A stretch of DNA of 64,000 nucleotides, from assembly GCA_002385735.1 (NCBI GenBank), contig DGEB01000015.1, positions 1 through 64,000 on the forward strand. Reading direction: 5' to 3'. Position numbers and translations under genes: made by a program. Of the stretch, positions 1 to 9,980 are shown in pieces (position 1 is the first letter of the stretch; the number at the start of each line of letters is the position of its first letter). The notes beneath the pieces were generated by a model. The model was not told the DNA's origin and did not search any database. It saw only the letters and a list, made by a program, of their open reading frames with translations. The DNA comes from Peptococcaceae bacterium UBA3937. GTDB taxonomy: Bacteria > Bacillota > Peptococcia > DRI-13 > DTU073.

Positions 1-23
1 TGACAAGGTTTTTTGACGGTCTG

Positions 24-53
24 ATCCGTTATCATGGCGATAACGGATTTTTG
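24..53 (+). terminator. Rho-independent terminator of the upstream unit
   Basis: A perfect 10-bp stem (24-33 pairs with 39-48) with a 5-nt loop is followed by TTTTG. It presumably ends a gene lying before the window and separates it from speD. Bases 54-155 hold no gene, and I see no convincing promoter there. Confidence 0.75.
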
Positions 54-155
54 TATCATGATGAAAAAAATATTTAGGTGTTTAAAATTAAATGCAGTTG
101 TGGTAGACTTTTGATTGACTATGTTTGAGAAATCGCAACAAAAACAAGAAGGGCA

Positions 156-983
156 GTGGTGTTGGGGTTGAAGGAAAAGCTGACGCTGTACGGTTTTAAC
201 AATCTAACAAAATCCCTCAGTTTTAACATTTACGACGTATGTTATGCCGGAACAGAAAGGGAGAAGAGTGATTATATTGAGTATATAGATGAGCAGTATA
301 ATTCAGAAAGACTTACCAGTATTCTCTGCAGGGTTGCTGATATTATCGGAGCTAATATCTTGAATATTTCCAAACAGGATTATGAGCCTCAGGGAGCTTC
401 CGTAAACTTATTGATCGCCGAAGAGCCACTGCCTCCTTATGTCATAGATGAATCCTGTAACCAAGGTAAAGTGAACGGCATACTTTTACAGAGCGAAACC
501 GTGCATGCCCATTTAGACAAAAGCCACATCACCGTACATACCTATCCGGAGCATCATCCTGAAAATGCTATTTCCACCTTCCGGGTAGACATCGACGTAG
601 CGACCTGTGGCATGATTTCTCCTTTAAATGCGTTAAACTTCCTAATCGACAGCTTTGATTCGGATATAATAACAATAGATTACCGGGTGCGGGGATTCAC
701 CCGGGACATCCGGGGAAAAAAACATTTTATGGATCATAATATCAAATCAATCAGGGATCATATTGATGAACAAACTTTGAAAAAATACGACGCTGTTGAT
801 GTGAATGTATATCAGACCAATACCTTCCATACTAAAATGCTTATCAAGGAAATAGAATTACAAAACTATCTTTTCAACCATGATGTATACGAATTACCTC
901 CCCAAAAGAGGCTGGAAATCGTGGACAATCTTCGGAAAGAAATGATCGATATCTTCATTGGGATGAATGTTTCCGATTTGTAG
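156..983 (+). CDS. speD: S-adenosylmethionine decarboxylase proenzyme (E. coli type)
   Basis: It decarboxylates S-adenosylmethionine to give the aminopropyl donor for spermidine synthesis. The 275-residue length matches the long, E. coli-type SpeD rather than the ~125-residue Bacillus/archaeal type. The self-cleavage site is visible as Lys122-Ser123 within [13 protein letters not shown]; in this family Ser becomes the pyruvoyl cofactor and the chain splits into beta and alpha subunits. The start is a GTG behind the SD AAGAAGGG at 147-153; a second GTG follows directly. speE lies 66 bp downstream, which supports the pathway assignment. Confidence 0.95.
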   Translation: MVLGLKEKLTLYGFNNLTKSLSFNIYDVCYAGTEREKSDYIEYIDEQYNSERLTSILCRVADIIGANILNISKQDYEPQGASVNLLIAEEPLPPYVIDESCNQGKVNGILLQSETVHAHLDKSHITVHTYPEHHPENAISTFRVDIDVATCGMISPLNALNFLIDSFDSDIITIDYRVRGFTRDIRGKKHFMDHNIKSIRDHIDEQTLKKYDAVDVNVYQTNTFHTKMLIKEIELQNYLFNHDVYELPPQKRLEIVDNLRKEMIDIFIGMNVSDL

Positions 984-1049
984 TAGTGTTGGCAGTTGAA
1001 ACCATTAAAGTAATTACGGGAAAGAAGATTTGGCTAAGGAGGGGTTAAC

Positions 1050-1907
1050 ATGGAATTTATGGAATTGTGGTATACGGAAGAACATACGGATTATGTTCGT
1101 TTTTCCATTAAGGTTGAGAAGCCGGTAATAAGCGTGAAAAGTGAGTTTCAACGGATTGATGTATTGGATACCTATGAATTTGGCCGGATGTTAGTAGTGG
1201 ACGGGTGGCTGATGCTTACTGAAAAGGACGAGTTTATCTACCATGAGATGATCACCCATGTGCCGATGGCGGTAAACCCGGAAGTCCGTGATGTCCTTGT
1301 GATTGGGGCAGGCGACGGCGGTGTGGTCAGGGAGCTTACCAGATATGATTCCATCGAACGGATTGATATGGTGGAGATCGATAAACTTGTCGTAGACGTC
1401 TGCAAGGAGTATTTGCCTCAAACCTCGTGTAAGCTTGATGACCCGCGGGTTCATATTTATTACGAGGATGGGATTAAATTTGTAGCCAGAAAAAATAACG
1501 AATATGATTTAATCATCGTTGACTCGACCGATCCCTTTTTTGGGCCAGGGGAAAGCCTGTTCACCAAGGAGTTTTACGGAAATTGCTTCAACGCATTAAA
1601 GGATTCGGGCATTATGGTCAATCAGCATGAATGTCCTTATTACCAAGATGAAGCCGAATACATGCAAAGAGCACATAAGTATATTAAATCGGTTTTTCCG
1701 GTCGCCAAACTCTACCAGGCCCATATACCGACTTATGCGTCGGGGCATTGGCTTTTTGGCTTTGCTTCCAAAGGGCTTGACCCCATCGCTGATTTAAATC
1801 CCAAATGGGAGTCCCTGGGCTTAAAGACCAGATACTACAATACTGAGCTCCATAAAGGTTGCTTTGCATTGCCGAATTATGTAAAAGAACTGCTGGAAAA
1901 GGCTTGA
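1050..1907 (+). CDS. speE: Spermidine synthase (putrescine aminopropyltransferase)
   Basis: It transfers the aminopropyl group of decarboxylated SAM to putrescine. The 285-residue protein has the SAM-binding GAGDGG motif (86-91), the acidic catalytic stretch DSTDP (158-162), and the family segment LYQAHIPTYASG. The ATG at 1050 follows a strong SD (AAGGAGGGG, 1036-1044). It sits directly after speD and is closed by a strong terminator. Substrate preference (putrescine or another diamine) cannot be settled from sequence, but pairing with SpeD supports spermidine synthase. Confidence 0.95.
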   Translation: MEFMELWYTEEHTDYVRFSIKVEKPVISVKSEFQRIDVLDTYEFGRMLVVDGWLMLTEKDEFIYHEMITHVPMAVNPEVRDVLVIGAGDGGVVRELTRYDSIERIDMVEIDKLVVDVCKEYLPQTSCKLDDPRVHIYYEDGIKFVARKNNEYDLIIVDSTDPFFGPGESLFTKEFYGNCFNALKDSGIMVNQHECPYYQDEAEYMQRAHKYIKSVFPVAKLYQAHIPTYASGHWLFGFASKGLDPIADLNPKWESLGLKTRYYNTELHKGCFALPNYVKELLEKA

Positions 1908-1940
1908 TGGGAAAGCGACAATACACCCCGCAATAAGCAA

Positions 1941-1985
1941 GGGGCTGTGTGATCTCAGGATTTCACACAGCCCCATTATTTTATT
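1941..1985 (+). terminator. Terminator after speE, probably bidirectional
   Basis: A perfect 12-bp stem (1941-1952 with 1963-1974) is followed by ATTATTTTATTTT. It sits between speE and the convergent ATPase remnant and probably serves the plus strand mainly. Confidence 0.85.
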
Positions 1986-3054
1986 TTGCCATTCTCCCAA
2001 TAAGGTAAAGGGGGATATTACGGACGTTTTTTTCACCGGATAAAGGTTTCAGCGAAGTTTTTACCGTATATTTAGGTGCATACCGCTTGCAATATTCCGC
2101 CAGTGATCTTGAGCGATCATTGGTGGCGGATTTTACTTCGATGGGGACAATTTCCGTACCGATTTGGGTAATAAAATCTACCTCTGCTTTATTCTGCGAT
2201 TTCCAATAATACGGGGTTTCACCGGATGAAGCGATGAGCTCGGTTAGGACAAAGTTTTCCGTTAAGGCGCTTTTAAATTCTTTGTATGTTTCTGACCGGT
2301 CAAAAATTACGTTGGCAGGTAGTTTGGCCATTCTGCTCAATAGTCCGACGTCCACCAGATAGAGCTTGAAAAAGGTCTGATCTGCATATGCTGAAAGCGG
2401 CAGAAAGGGCTTTTCGATTTTACAGACTTTATAGACCAGACCTGCGCTGGTCAGCCATTCCAGGGCATCCTCCAAATCTTTGGCGCGCCAGCCTTTTTTC
2501 ACTTGACTGAAGATAAATTTGCTATTCTCCTTGGAAAGCTGCCTGGGGATGGAACGCCAAATTGCGGATAGTTTTGGGAAATCATGATGGGGGGCGTGCT
2601 TGGCGAAATCCAGCTCATAACTGTCTAATATTTTTTGTTGTACTGTTTGTACCCTTTCAATATCTTGGGTATCGCGCCAGACCCGCACAACTTCCGGCAT
2701 ACCGCCGGTTAAGAAATAGTTTTTTAGACACGTAATTAATTTCTCATGAATCAGTTGGGAAACTTTTGCGTTTGGTTTAAGCTCGGCCAGGTATTCACCA
2801 AGGAGTTCCTCTCCGTTTGCCAATAAGAATTCATAAAAATTCATCGGGCGCAAAGTAAGAAAATCTACCTTTCCCACGGGGAAAGAAAGAGGCTTGGCAA
2901 GGGCAACTCCAAGCAGCGAACCGGCGCAAACGAGATGATACTCTCCGGCGTTTTCCTGGAAATATTTTAGCGCTGTAATGTTTATATGATAAGCATTTTT
3001 GATATTTATTCTACACAAATAAGCAGAAATTGTCAATTTCCCCGCCCTCACCAT
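1981..3054 (-). pseudogene. Truncated DUF4143 AAA ATPase (P-loop lost)
   Basis: The 357-residue frame matches the common prokaryotic ATP-binding protein with a C-terminal DUF4143 domain only from about residue 26 onward (ALKYFQENAGEYHLVCAGSLLGV, then PVGKVDFLTLRPMNFYEFL). It continues to the nuclease-like end (YWKSQNKAEVDFI...IVPIEVKS). Family members begin with about 100 more residues carrying Walker A (GARQVGKT-like) and Walker B (DEIQ-like); both are absent. The first ~25 residues resemble nothing in the family, and no matching coding sequence lies upstream before ogt. I read it as a 5'-deleted remnant. The remaining frame is intact, so decay may be recent. Confidence 0.75.
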
Positions 3055-3096
3055 ATTCGCAAAAGGGTAGTGGTGAATAGCGAGGACTGAAGACTA

Positions 3097-3119
3097 AGGC
3101 TTGCGAGTTTCGCAAGCCT
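3097..3119 (-). terminator. Hairpin at the ogt stop codon
   Basis: A 10-bp perfect stem (3097-3106 with 3110-3119) with a 3-nt loop overlaps the ogt stop codon. On the minus strand it is followed by TTAGTCTTC, a poor U-tract, so termination is uncertain. Confidence 0.35.
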
Positions 3120-3639
3120 ATTTTCTGCGGCAATTTTCTCTTTCCAGCGCCAACAGCCATTCTTTTAAAAACAGCCCGGCGCCATAACCCACCAGGGAGC
3201 CGTCCGCTCCGATCACCCGGTGGCAGGGGATGATGATGGAGATGGGGTTATGGTTATTGGCCATGCCTACGGCGCGACAAGCGCCCGGCTTGCCAATCAT
3301 CTCCGCGATTTGTTTATAGCTTCTGGTTTCGCCGTAAGGGATGCTTTGCAGAGCAGCCCAGACCAGTTTTTGAAAGGGGGTGCCGGTTGTTTCCAGGGCC
3401 AGTGCAAACTGTTGGCGTTTCCCGGCGAAATATTCCTCAAGCTGGAACGCTGCCCGGTCGGTGAGCTCGCTGTGGCGGCACTCTCCACAGATTTTTTTCA
3501 CCCCGAAGTATACCCCGAGGAGGGTGCTTGGCTTGCCGACAATCGTCAGTCTCCCTACCGGGGAATCATAAACATAATATGTAATAACGTTTTCTGTCGC
3601 ACTGTCAGGTTGCAGCTTTGCTGCTTTGTTTTCCCTCAT
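3118..3639 (-). CDS. ogt: Methylated-DNA--protein-cysteine S-methyltransferase
   Basis: A suicide DNA-repair protein that moves the O6-alkyl group from guanine to its own cysteine. The active-site motif PCHRVIG is present with the acceptor at Cys139, preceded by the DNA-binding HTH region (IPYGETRSYKQIAEMIGKPGACRAVGMANN). The C-terminal YGAGLFLKEWLLALE is typical. Its 173 residues match the Ogt/MGMT core with no Ada regulatory domain. The ATG follows the SD AAGGGG at 8 nt. A TATAAT-like -10 on the minus strand lies near 3677-3682. Confidence 0.95.
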   Translation of the reverse strand: MRENKAAKLQPDSATENVITYYVYDSPVGRLTIVGKPSTLLGVYFGVKKICGECRHSELTDRAAFQLEEYFAGKRQQFALALETTGTPFQKLVWAALQSIPYGETRSYKQIAEMIGKPGACRAVGMANNHNPISIIIPCHRVIGADGSLVGYGAGLFLKEWLLALERENCRRK

Positions 3640-3763
3640 TTTTATTTCCCCTTGTTTTACCTAAATTATTATTTGTATTATAGCACAGGAAGCGGGAGGA
3701 GATAATATCCTATAAAAGTAATTCCCCCTTGTTTCATCCCGCCAATTAAAGTATGCTTATATT

Positions 3764-4552
3764 ATGGTGCTTATTGTACAGAGAACTAGGGAGACAACGA
3801 GGGAGTGGTCATTTCCGGTGAAACAACGAGATAGAAGGTTTATCCCGGCGGTAAGAAGTGCCGGTTTTGATAACCATAATCATTTTTATCCAAGCTTACA
3901 CCATTGGTGGAATGATTATCGGCTGAGCGTTTTGCCTTGCGGTTTGTGTTTTGTGTTTCTCTTTGGCAAGCTGGCGGCAGAGCTCTTAAAAAATGAACTA
4001 TTGTATTTTGATCAATTGATCATCAGTTATATTAGCCTCCTGAATGGCCCGGTTATGACCGAGCTGATGAAAGGGATTACGGTAATGGGGTCGGCTACGG
4101 TGTTGATTTTCCTGGCTTTGCTCACGGTAATTTACTTATCCCGTGCCCTGCATCGCTATGACGAATCCAACATGGTCATTGTGGCTTTGGCGGGAAGCTG
4201 GCTCGCCAATGAGTTTTTAAAATGGCTTTTTCAGCGGAGCAGGCCGGACGAAATGTTTCGACTGGTTGAAGTATCCGGATATAGCTTCCCCAGTGGGCAT
4301 GCCATGGTTTCTTTCGCTTTTTACGGTTTATTGCTGTATCTTTTATGGGTCAATCTTCAAACAAAAAAACGGAAGTATTTTTGGGCGGCGGTGTTGGGCC
4401 TTCTTGTCCTGGCCATCGGGCTGAGCCGGATTTATTTGGGTGTTCATTACCCCAGTGATGTCTTAGCCGGCTTTGCTGCCGGCGGGGTCTGGCTGGTTGG
4501 CTGTATCCTGGGCTTGCAGGCTGCCGAATCCTCCCGGAGACCCCGATTTTGA
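3764..4552 (+). CDS. PAP2-family membrane phosphatase, N-terminus doubtful
   Basis: Integral-membrane phosphatase of the PAP2 superfamily; likely substrates are undecaprenyl pyrophosphate, phosphatidate or related lipid phosphates. All three active-site motifs are present: KWLFQRSRP (KX6RP), PSGH, and SRIYLGVHYPSD (SRX5HX3D). There are five or six hydrophobic segments. Residues 1 to about 50 are highly charged and unlike PAP2 proteins. The reading frame one base over (3858-3923, GTG start, ending TGA) encodes a hydrophobic stretch (PVLITIIIFIQAY...GGMIIG) that would join naturally to LSVLPCGLCFVFLFG. The true N-terminus may therefore be frameshifted, or start internally near 3930. Confidence 0.8.
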   Translation: MVLIVQRTRETTREWSFPVKQRDRRFIPAVRSAGFDNHNHFYPSLHHWWNDYRLSVLPCGLCFVFLFGKLAAELLKNELLYFDQLIISYISLLNGPVMTELMKGITVMGSATVLIFLALLTVIYLSRALHRYDESNMVIVALAGSWLANEFLKWLFQRSRPDEMFRLVEVSGYSFPSGHAMVSFAFYGLLLYLLWVNLQTKKRKYFWAAVLGLLVLAIGLSRIYLGVHYPSDVLAGFAAGGVWLVGCILGLQAAESSRRPRF

Positions 4553-4565
4553 AAGAGCAAACGAT

Positions 4566-4595
4566 TTGACTTCTCAGGTTGTTTTATAATATAAT
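4566..4595 (+). promoter_or_regulatory. Sigma-A promoter for leuS
   Basis: TTGACT (4566-4571), an 18-bp spacer and TATAAT (4590-4595) place transcription start just before the T-box leader. Confidence 0.65.
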
Positions 4596-4631
4596 TTCTA
4601 ATGTAATTTATGGTATTGATTCAAGTTCATC

Positions 4632-4864
4632 TGCTAAAGACGATGAGAGGATTCTAGATCAGGGTGATATTACAGAGAGCTGCCGGCGGGTGCAAGGCGG
4701 TATATTCCTGGTTGAACTCATCCTGGAGTTATAAGGAGAAAATCCTTATCGGCAGGAACCCCGTTATCGGCCAGCAAGTGGATAATTGTGCATGATTATC
4801 AATAAGGGTGGTACCGCGAGAACAGCCTCTCGTCCCTTCCAGGGATTTGGAGGTCTTTTTTTTG
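4632..4864 (+). promoter_or_regulatory. T-box riboswitch (tRNA-Leu) with terminator, upstream of leuS
   Basis: This leader fills most of the gene-free stretch 4553-4934. The conserved T-box AGGGTGGTACCGCG is at 4805-4818. Stem I elements (AGAGAG, GGGTGCAAGG) and a specifier context GAACTCATCC lie upstream, with CTC (Leu) as the likely specifier codon. A terminator hairpin (about 4824-4852) ends in T8 at 4855-4862. Uncharged tRNA-Leu should favour the antiterminator and raise leuS expression. The match of specifier to downstream gene supports the reading. Confidence 0.9.
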
Positions 4865-4934
4865 GATGGAAAGTAAAACTTGGCCAGTGCTTAGAAGTTG
4901 GAACCGAGCGATTTTCAGTAAGGAGGAAAAGGCA

Positions 4935-7445
4935 GTGCAGGAAAAGTACAACTATCATGACATCGAAAGGAAATGGCAGGCCAGATGGGAAGAAAGCTCA
5001 TTGTACCGTGTCACCGAAGATCCCCATAAAAAGAAGTATTATTGTCTGGAGATGTTTCCCTATCCTTCGGGGAACTTGCATATGGGGCATGTGCGTAATT
5101 ATTCCATTGGGGATGTGGTGGCTCGTTTCAAGACCATGCAGGGTTTTAATGTTCTTCACCCGATGGGCTGGGACGCTTTTGGCCTTCCGGCCGAAAACGC
5201 GGCCATTAAGCACGGGATTCCTCCGTATAAGTGGACCGTTGATAACATCGCCAATATGAAAAGACAGCTGAAATCAATGGGGTTGAGTTATGATTGGAAG
5301 CGGGAAGCGACTACCTCCTTTCCGGATTATTATAAATGGACCCAGTGGCTTTTTCTGCAGCTTTACAAAAGAGGTTTAGCCTATAAAAAACAGGGCTATG
5401 TGAACTGGTGCCCCAGTTGTGCCACGGTTTTAGCCAATGAGCAAGTGGTGGACGGGGCTTGTGAACGCTGTGAAACGCCGGTGGAGAAAAAGGCTTTGGA
5501 ACAGTGGTATTTTCGCACTACCGCTTATGCCCAGGAGTTGTTGGATAGTCTTGTGGATTTGCCGGGTTGGCCGGAAAAAGTCAAAATCATGCAGGAGAAC
5601 TGGATCGGACGCAGCGAGGGCGCGGAAATATATTTTACAGAGGAAAAAAGCGGGGAAAAGATTGCGGTTTATACCACTCGTCCCGATACGACCTTTGGCG
5701 TAAGCTATGTGGTTTTGGCACCGGAACATCCTTTGGTGGAAAAACTCATTGCCAATACCAGCTATGAAAAACCGGTGAAAGCTTTTGTGAAAAAGGTCCA
5801 GAAAATGAGCGAGATTGTGCGGACCTCTGCCGAAACCGAAAAAGAAGGCATGTTTATCGGCGTATATGTGATTAATCCGGTCAACCAGGAGAAAGTGCCG
5901 GTTTGGGTGGCCAATTATGTCTTGTACGAGTACGGCACCGGAGCGGTGATGGGGGTGCCGGCCCATGATGAAAGAGACTTTATGTTCGCCCAAAAGTACA
6001 ATCTGCCGATCCGGGTGGTTATCCAGCCCCATCCGGCGGCCGATGGCCCAGCTAATGAGTTATCCGCTTCTGAGATGACGGAAGCTTATGTGGGCGACGG
6101 AAAGATGGTTAATTCCGGAAAATATAGCGGGATGCCCAATCGGGAAGGGGGCCGTACGCTTGCGGAGGACTTGGCGAAGGAAGGCGCAGGTCAAGTTAAG
6201 GTTAATTACCGCTTGCGGGACTGGCTGATTTCCCGTCAGCGTTTTTGGGGCGCGCCGATCCCCATTGTCTATTGTGAGAAATGCGGTGCCGTGCCGGTAC
6301 CGGATGACCAATTGCCGGTGCTTTTGCCTTTGCAAGTGGAATTCCGGCCCACCGGGGAGTCCCCGCTTAATTCGATTCCCGAATTTCTGCATACCAGTTG
6401 TCCGCAGTGTGGCGGCCCGGCCAAACGGGAAACCGATACGATGGATACTTTCGTATGTTCTTCCTGGTATTTTCTGCGGTATACGGATCCGAAAAATACG
6501 GCCCAGGCTTTTGCTAAGGAGAAAGCGGATTACTGGATGAATGTTGACCAGTACATCGGCGGGGTGGAACACGCCATCCTGCATCTGATGTACGCCCGTT
6601 TCTTTACGAAGGTTTTGGCGGATATTGGTTTGGTTTCCGTGCGGGAACCTTTCCAAAACCTGCTCACTCAGGGAATGGTGCTTAAGGATGGCGCGAAAAT
6701 GTCCAAATCCAAGGGTAATGTGGTAAGTCCTGAAGAGATCATTGAGCAATATGGGGCGGACACCGCCCGGCTCTTTATCCTTTTTGCCGCTCCCCCCGAA
6801 AGAGACCTGGAATGGAGCGACCAGGGCGTAGAGGGCTGCTTTAGGTTTTTGAACCGGGTCTGGCGTTTGGTCTATCACTATCTGGAAGATGTACGGCAGC
6901 AAAAGGAACTCTTGGTGGAGACGGAGCAGCTTTCCCAGGATGATAAAGCTATACGCCGCTTATTGCACGGGACCATCAAAAAGGTCTCCGAGGATATTGA
7001 GCAGCGCTTTAACTTTAATACCGCCATCAGCGCGATTATGGAACTGGTGAACGGGCTTTATCACTACCGGGAAAAGGCCGGGCAAAACAAAAAGCTCCTC
7101 CGGGAATGCATGGAAACCTTGATTGTTCTTTTGGCGCCTTTTGTGCCCCATTTGAGTGAGGAATTATGGGAGTGTCTTCATACCGGGACCGGTAAGGGGG
7201 AAAGCGTTCACCGGCAGCCTTGGCCCCAATACGAGCCGGCAGCTTTAGAGGCCGAAGAAATCGAGATTGTTCTGCAGATTAACGGCAAAGTCAGGGAGCA
7301 TCTCCTTGTTCCGGCCGGAATCAGCCGTGAAGAACTGGAAAAGCGGGCTTTGGCCACCGGGAAAGTCCAGGGGGCGCTTGAGGGCAAGCAGTTGGTGAAA
7401 GTGATTACGGTGCCCGACAAATTGGTCAATGTTGTAATCAAATGA
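4935..7445 (+). CDS. leuS: Leucyl-tRNA synthetase
   Basis: Class I synthetase that charges tRNA-Leu. The HIGH signature appears as HMGH (49-52) and KMSKS at 588-592. An editing (CP1) domain lies between them ([26 protein letters not shown]). I start it at GTG 4935, behind AAGGAGG (4920-4926), giving 836 residues, the usual bacterial length. An in-frame ATG at 4866 would begin at the base of the T-box terminator and add 23 unrelated residues. Expression is governed by the T-box leader. Confidence 0.97.
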   Translation: MQEKYNYHDIERKWQARWEESSLYRVTEDPHKKKYYCLEMFPYPSGNLHMGHVRNYSIGDVVARFKTMQGFNVLHPMGWDAFGLPAENAAIKHGIPPYKWTVDNIANMKRQLKSMGLSYDWKREATTSFPDYYKWTQWLFLQLYKRGLAYKKQGYVNWCPSCATVLANEQVVDGACERCETPVEKKALEQWYFRTTAYAQELLDSLVDLPGWPEKVKIMQENWIGRSEGAEIYFTEEKSGEKIAVYTTRPDTTFGVSYVVLAPEHPLVEKLIANTSYEKPVKAFVKKVQKMSEIVRTSAETEKEGMFIGVYVINPVNQEKVPVWVANYVLYEYGTGAVMGVPAHDERDFMFAQKYNLPIRVVIQPHPAADGPANELSASEMTEAYVGDGKMVNSGKYSGMPNREGGRTLAEDLAKEGAGQVKVNYRLRDWLISRQRFWGAPIPIVYCEKCGAVPVPDDQLPVLLPLQVEFRPTGESPLNSIPEFLHTSCPQCGGPAKRETDTMDTFVCSSWYFLRYTDPKNTAQAFAKEKADYWMNVDQYIGGVEHAILHLMYARFFTKVLADIGLVSVREPFQNLLTQGMVLKDGAKMSKSKGNVVSPEEIIEQYGADTARLFILFAAPPERDLEWSDQGVEGCFRFLNRVWRLVYHYLEDVRQQKELLVETEQLSQDDKAIRRLLHGTIKKVSEDIEQRFNFNTAISAIMELVNGLYHYREKAGQNKKLLRECMETLIVLLAPFVPHLSEELWECLHTGTGKGESVHRQPWPQYEPAALEAEEIEIVLQINGKVREHLLVPAGISREELEKRALATGKVQGALEGKQLVKVITVPDKLVNVVIK

Positions 7446-7484
7446 TTCTTGACAAGACAATATTAGGTAAAGGTGGGATTGTGC

Positions 7485-8162
7485 GTGAAAAAGGTATATG
7501 AAGGCAAAACCAAAACCGTCTATGATTTGGAAGATGGTCATTACCTGTTGCAATTTAAGGATGACGTTACCGGCGAAGGGGATGTCATTGACCCCGGGGC
7601 CAATACGGTGATTGGCAAGGTCGAGGGGAAAGGAAACGCCTCTTTGAAAATGTCCAAGTATTTTTTTGAGTTAATACAGACTGCCGGTATTCCCACACAT
7701 TACGTTAGCGCCGATTTGGAGAACAGTACGATGGTGGTCAAAAAAGCAGAGTGTTTTGGCGCCGGTCTGGAATTTGTGTGCCGTTTGCAGGCCACGGGCA
7801 GCTTTGTTCGTAGGTACGGCAAATATGTGCAGGAGGGACAGCCCTTAGATTACCTGGTGGAGATCACCTTGAAGGATGACTTGCGGGGCGATCCCCTGGT
7901 CAATGATGAAACCCTGGTTCAGTTAAAGCTGATGACGGCGGAGGAAATCGAAGAAGTAAAAGCGGCCACCAAGAGAATCACCGGAATCATCAAGGAAAAA
8001 TGTGATGAACTGGGCTTGGAGTTGGTTGACATTAAGTTGGAATTTGGCCGGATTGATGGAAAAATAGCTTTGATTGACGAAATCTCCGGGGACAACATGC
8101 GGGTGAAAGAGGACAGTCGCATCCTCTTGCAGAAAAAGCTTTGTGAAAAGATTTGTGGATAG
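7485..8162 (+). CDS. purC: SAICAR synthetase
   Basis: Phosphoribosylaminoimidazole-succinocarboxamide synthase, a step in de novo purine synthesis. Conserved features are MKKVYEGKTK, the nucleotide-binding CRLQATGSFVRR, and the C-terminal LEFGRIDGKIALIDEISGDNMRV. I prefer GTG 7485 (SD AAAGGTGG at 7469-7476), giving 225 residues; GTG 7473 is in frame but too near the SD. It stands 39 bp after leuS without other pur genes, so it may be co-transcribed with leuS. Confidence 0.95.
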   Translation: MKKVYEGKTKTVYDLEDGHYLLQFKDDVTGEGDVIDPGANTVIGKVEGKGNASLKMSKYFFELIQTAGIPTHYVSADLENSTMVVKKAECFGAGLEFVCRLQATGSFVRRYGKYVQEGQPLDYLVEITLKDDLRGDPLVNDETLVQLKLMTAEEIEEVKAATKRITGIIKEKCDELGLELVDIKLEFGRIDGKIALIDEISGDNMRVKEDSRILLQKKLCEKICG

Positions 8163-8188
8163 AACAAGCGAGCGCAAGCCCAGCTAGT

Positions 8189-8222
8189 GAAGCCCTCCAT
8201 CGATGGAAGATGGGGGCTTTAA
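8189..8222 (+). terminator. Terminator after purC
   Basis: A GC-rich stem (AAGCCCTCCATC pairs with GATGGGGGCTT, one bulge) is followed by a short T-rich tail. It separates purC from the HAD phosphatase. Confidence 0.6.
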
Positions 8223-8363
8223 TGGTGTCGGGCGGCTTGAGATGGTGTCTCCTGCTGGATTTTGCTAAAGAAAGGATTACAATTCTACCCGATTCTTTGA
8301 TACAATGAAAGAGCTGAGTTTAGCACTAATTATGACGAAAGCAGACAGGACGGTGAGAAAGAT

Positions 8364-9020
8364 ATGAAGTATCAAGCTGTAATTTTCGATTTAGACGGAA
8401 CATTGCTCAACTCATTGGAAGATTTGGCGGATTCGACCAACGCCGTATTGGCCAGGAGGGGACATCCCTGTCACGCCTCGGAAAAGTACAATTACTTTGT
8501 CGGGGATGGGATGATGAATCTATTGCGGCGGGCTTTGCCGGCCGATTGTCAGGATAATGACTATATTGAACAATGCGTTTTGGAAATGAAAGAAGAGTAC
8601 GGCAAGCGCTGGTGTGAGAAAACCAGGCCTTATCCCGGGGTTATGGAACTTTTGCCAAAATTGCGGGAGAAAGGGTTGAAACTGGCCGTGCTGTCCAACA
8701 AGCCCCATGAATTCACTCAGGTGGTCGTGGAAAAGTACTTCCCGGGTCAATTTGATTTGGCCTTCGGGGAGCGGCTGGGGGTCCCCCGCAAGCCCGATCC
8801 CCAAGGGGCGCTGGATATTGCGAAAAGCCTGCAGGTCAGCCCTGCCGAAATATTGTATCTGGGGGATACCAATACCGACATGCGGACGGCGGTCGGCGCC
8901 GGGATGTTCCCCGTAGGGGTCCTGTGGGGGTTCCGGCCGGCCGAGGAGATTTTGGAGGCCGGCGCCCGGGTTTTGATCAAACATCCTTTGGAGTTGCTGG
9001 AACTCGAGGGATTGCAGTAA
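8364..9020 (+). CDS. HAD-family phosphatase, phosphoglycolate phosphatase-like
   Basis: A 218-residue HAD hydrolase of the Gph/PpaX type. Motif I is DLDGT with the nucleophile Asp9 and Asp11; motif II is LSNK; motif III lies in RKPDP; motif IV is YLGDTNTDM. A helical cap lies between motifs I and II. The close relatives act on 2-phosphoglycolate or pyrophosphate, but the substrate cannot be fixed here. The gene stands alone between two terminators. Confidence 0.88.
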   Translation: MKYQAVIFDLDGTLLNSLEDLADSTNAVLARRGHPCHASEKYNYFVGDGMMNLLRRALPADCQDNDYIEQCVLEMKEEYGKRWCEKTRPYPGVMELLPKLREKGLKLAVLSNKPHEFTQVVVEKYFPGQFDLAFGERLGVPRKPDPQGALDIAKSLQVSPAEILYLGDTNTDMRTAVGAGMFPVGVLWGFRPAEEILEAGARVLIKHPLELLELEGLQ

Positions 9021-9029
9021 AGTATTTAA

Positions 9030-9068
9030 GCCATCTTTACACTTTATCGTGTAGAGATGGCTTTATTT
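9030..9068 (+). terminator. Terminator after the HAD phosphatase
   Basis: A 13-bp stem (9030-9042 with 9049-9061, one G-T mismatch) is followed by TTTATTTC. Confidence 0.75.
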
Positions 9069-9119
9069 CACTTGGCGATATATTTTCTTTGCTGTGCTTC
9101 ACGGAAAGCTTTAAATCCT

Positions 9120-9683
9120 TTAGATGTTAAGCCCGTTTTTCAGCAGGATGCAAAATTCATCAAGCAGTTGTTTCGGGTCGGAATAGTTTTCGGTGGTGGC
9201 GATTAGATAAACCAGTTCGTTTAAAAAGCCGGAAATGAGTAAGGTAAGGCATTGGACATCACAAGGACGGATTTTGTTTTCCTCCCTTGCCGAATTGAGG
9301 ATATCCGAGATAATATCCGTAAGCTGGGTAAAATCGCCTAAAGACCGAATGGCGTAACGGTGCGCGTTCATCCTTTCCGCTAAAAGGATGGTCGCCACAT
9401 CCGGTTCTTTCAGAAATTCTTGCAGGTGGTAATTGAGAATGCCGTTAATTTTCAAAAACCAGTCCATGCGCCAGTTTTTCATATTTTGATAAAAGTCATA
9501 TCTTTTTTGAAATTCCACGGCAAAGATATAATCCAGGATCTCTTCTTTGGAGGAGAAATAATTATACAAGGTGCCCACAGCTACTTTGGCTTCCGCGGCA
9601 ATTTTGTCGGTGGTGGCATTGAAAAAGCCGTCACGGGCGATGATTTTAACGGCAGCTGCTCTGATTTGCTCTTTTTTCGACAT
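9120..9683 (-). CDS. TetR-family transcriptional regulator
   Basis: One-component repressor with an N-terminal TetR helix-turn-helix (ARDGFFNATTDKIAAEAKVAVGTLYNYFSSKEEIL) and a helical ligand-binding C-terminal domain resembling the fatty-acid-responsive FadR/YsiA subgroup. The start at 9683 (MSKKEQ) is chosen from the family start; SD AGAGGAGG lies 13 nt upstream. An in-frame ATG at 9731 would add 16 untypical residues. Its target is unknown; no adjacent transporter or enzyme suggests one. The region 9732-9980 between it and comEA is AT-rich, and I saw no clear promoter or operator. Confidence 0.88.
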   Translation of the reverse strand: MSKKEQIRAAAVKIIARDGFFNATTDKIAAEAKVAVGTLYNYFSSKEEILDYIFAVEFQKRYDFYQNMKNWRMDWFLKINGILNYHLQEFLKEPDVATILLAERMNAHRYAIRSLGDFTQLTDIISDILNSAREENKIRPCDVQCLTLLISGFLNELVYLIATTENYSDPKQLLDEFCILLKNGLNI

Positions 9684-9980
9684 TGTTTTGCGAAAACCTC
9701 CTCTGAATTGAGTGATTTCACTTGTCTCCATGTATTGATATCATTTTACCACAGGATATGAATTACTGCATTTTTTTCCATTAAGATTGTGCTGATTGCG
9801 AACAGTCTTTTTCTTCATTTTAAACGTAAGGCAGCATAGAAAAGGGCGATTTTTTGCTACATGATGTTAAAATTGTTTGTTTAGTCCAGGGGAAACATAA
9901 ATTAATTATAAAAAAAGGATAATTAGGCAGGAATAACCAAAAACATCACGAATAATGGGAAAAGATGTTTGATTCTGTGA

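Noticed and set aside
4866-4934. ATG 4866 as the leuS start
   Set aside because: It lies at the end of the T-box terminator, has no SD and adds residues not seen in LeuRS; GTG 4935 has a good SD.
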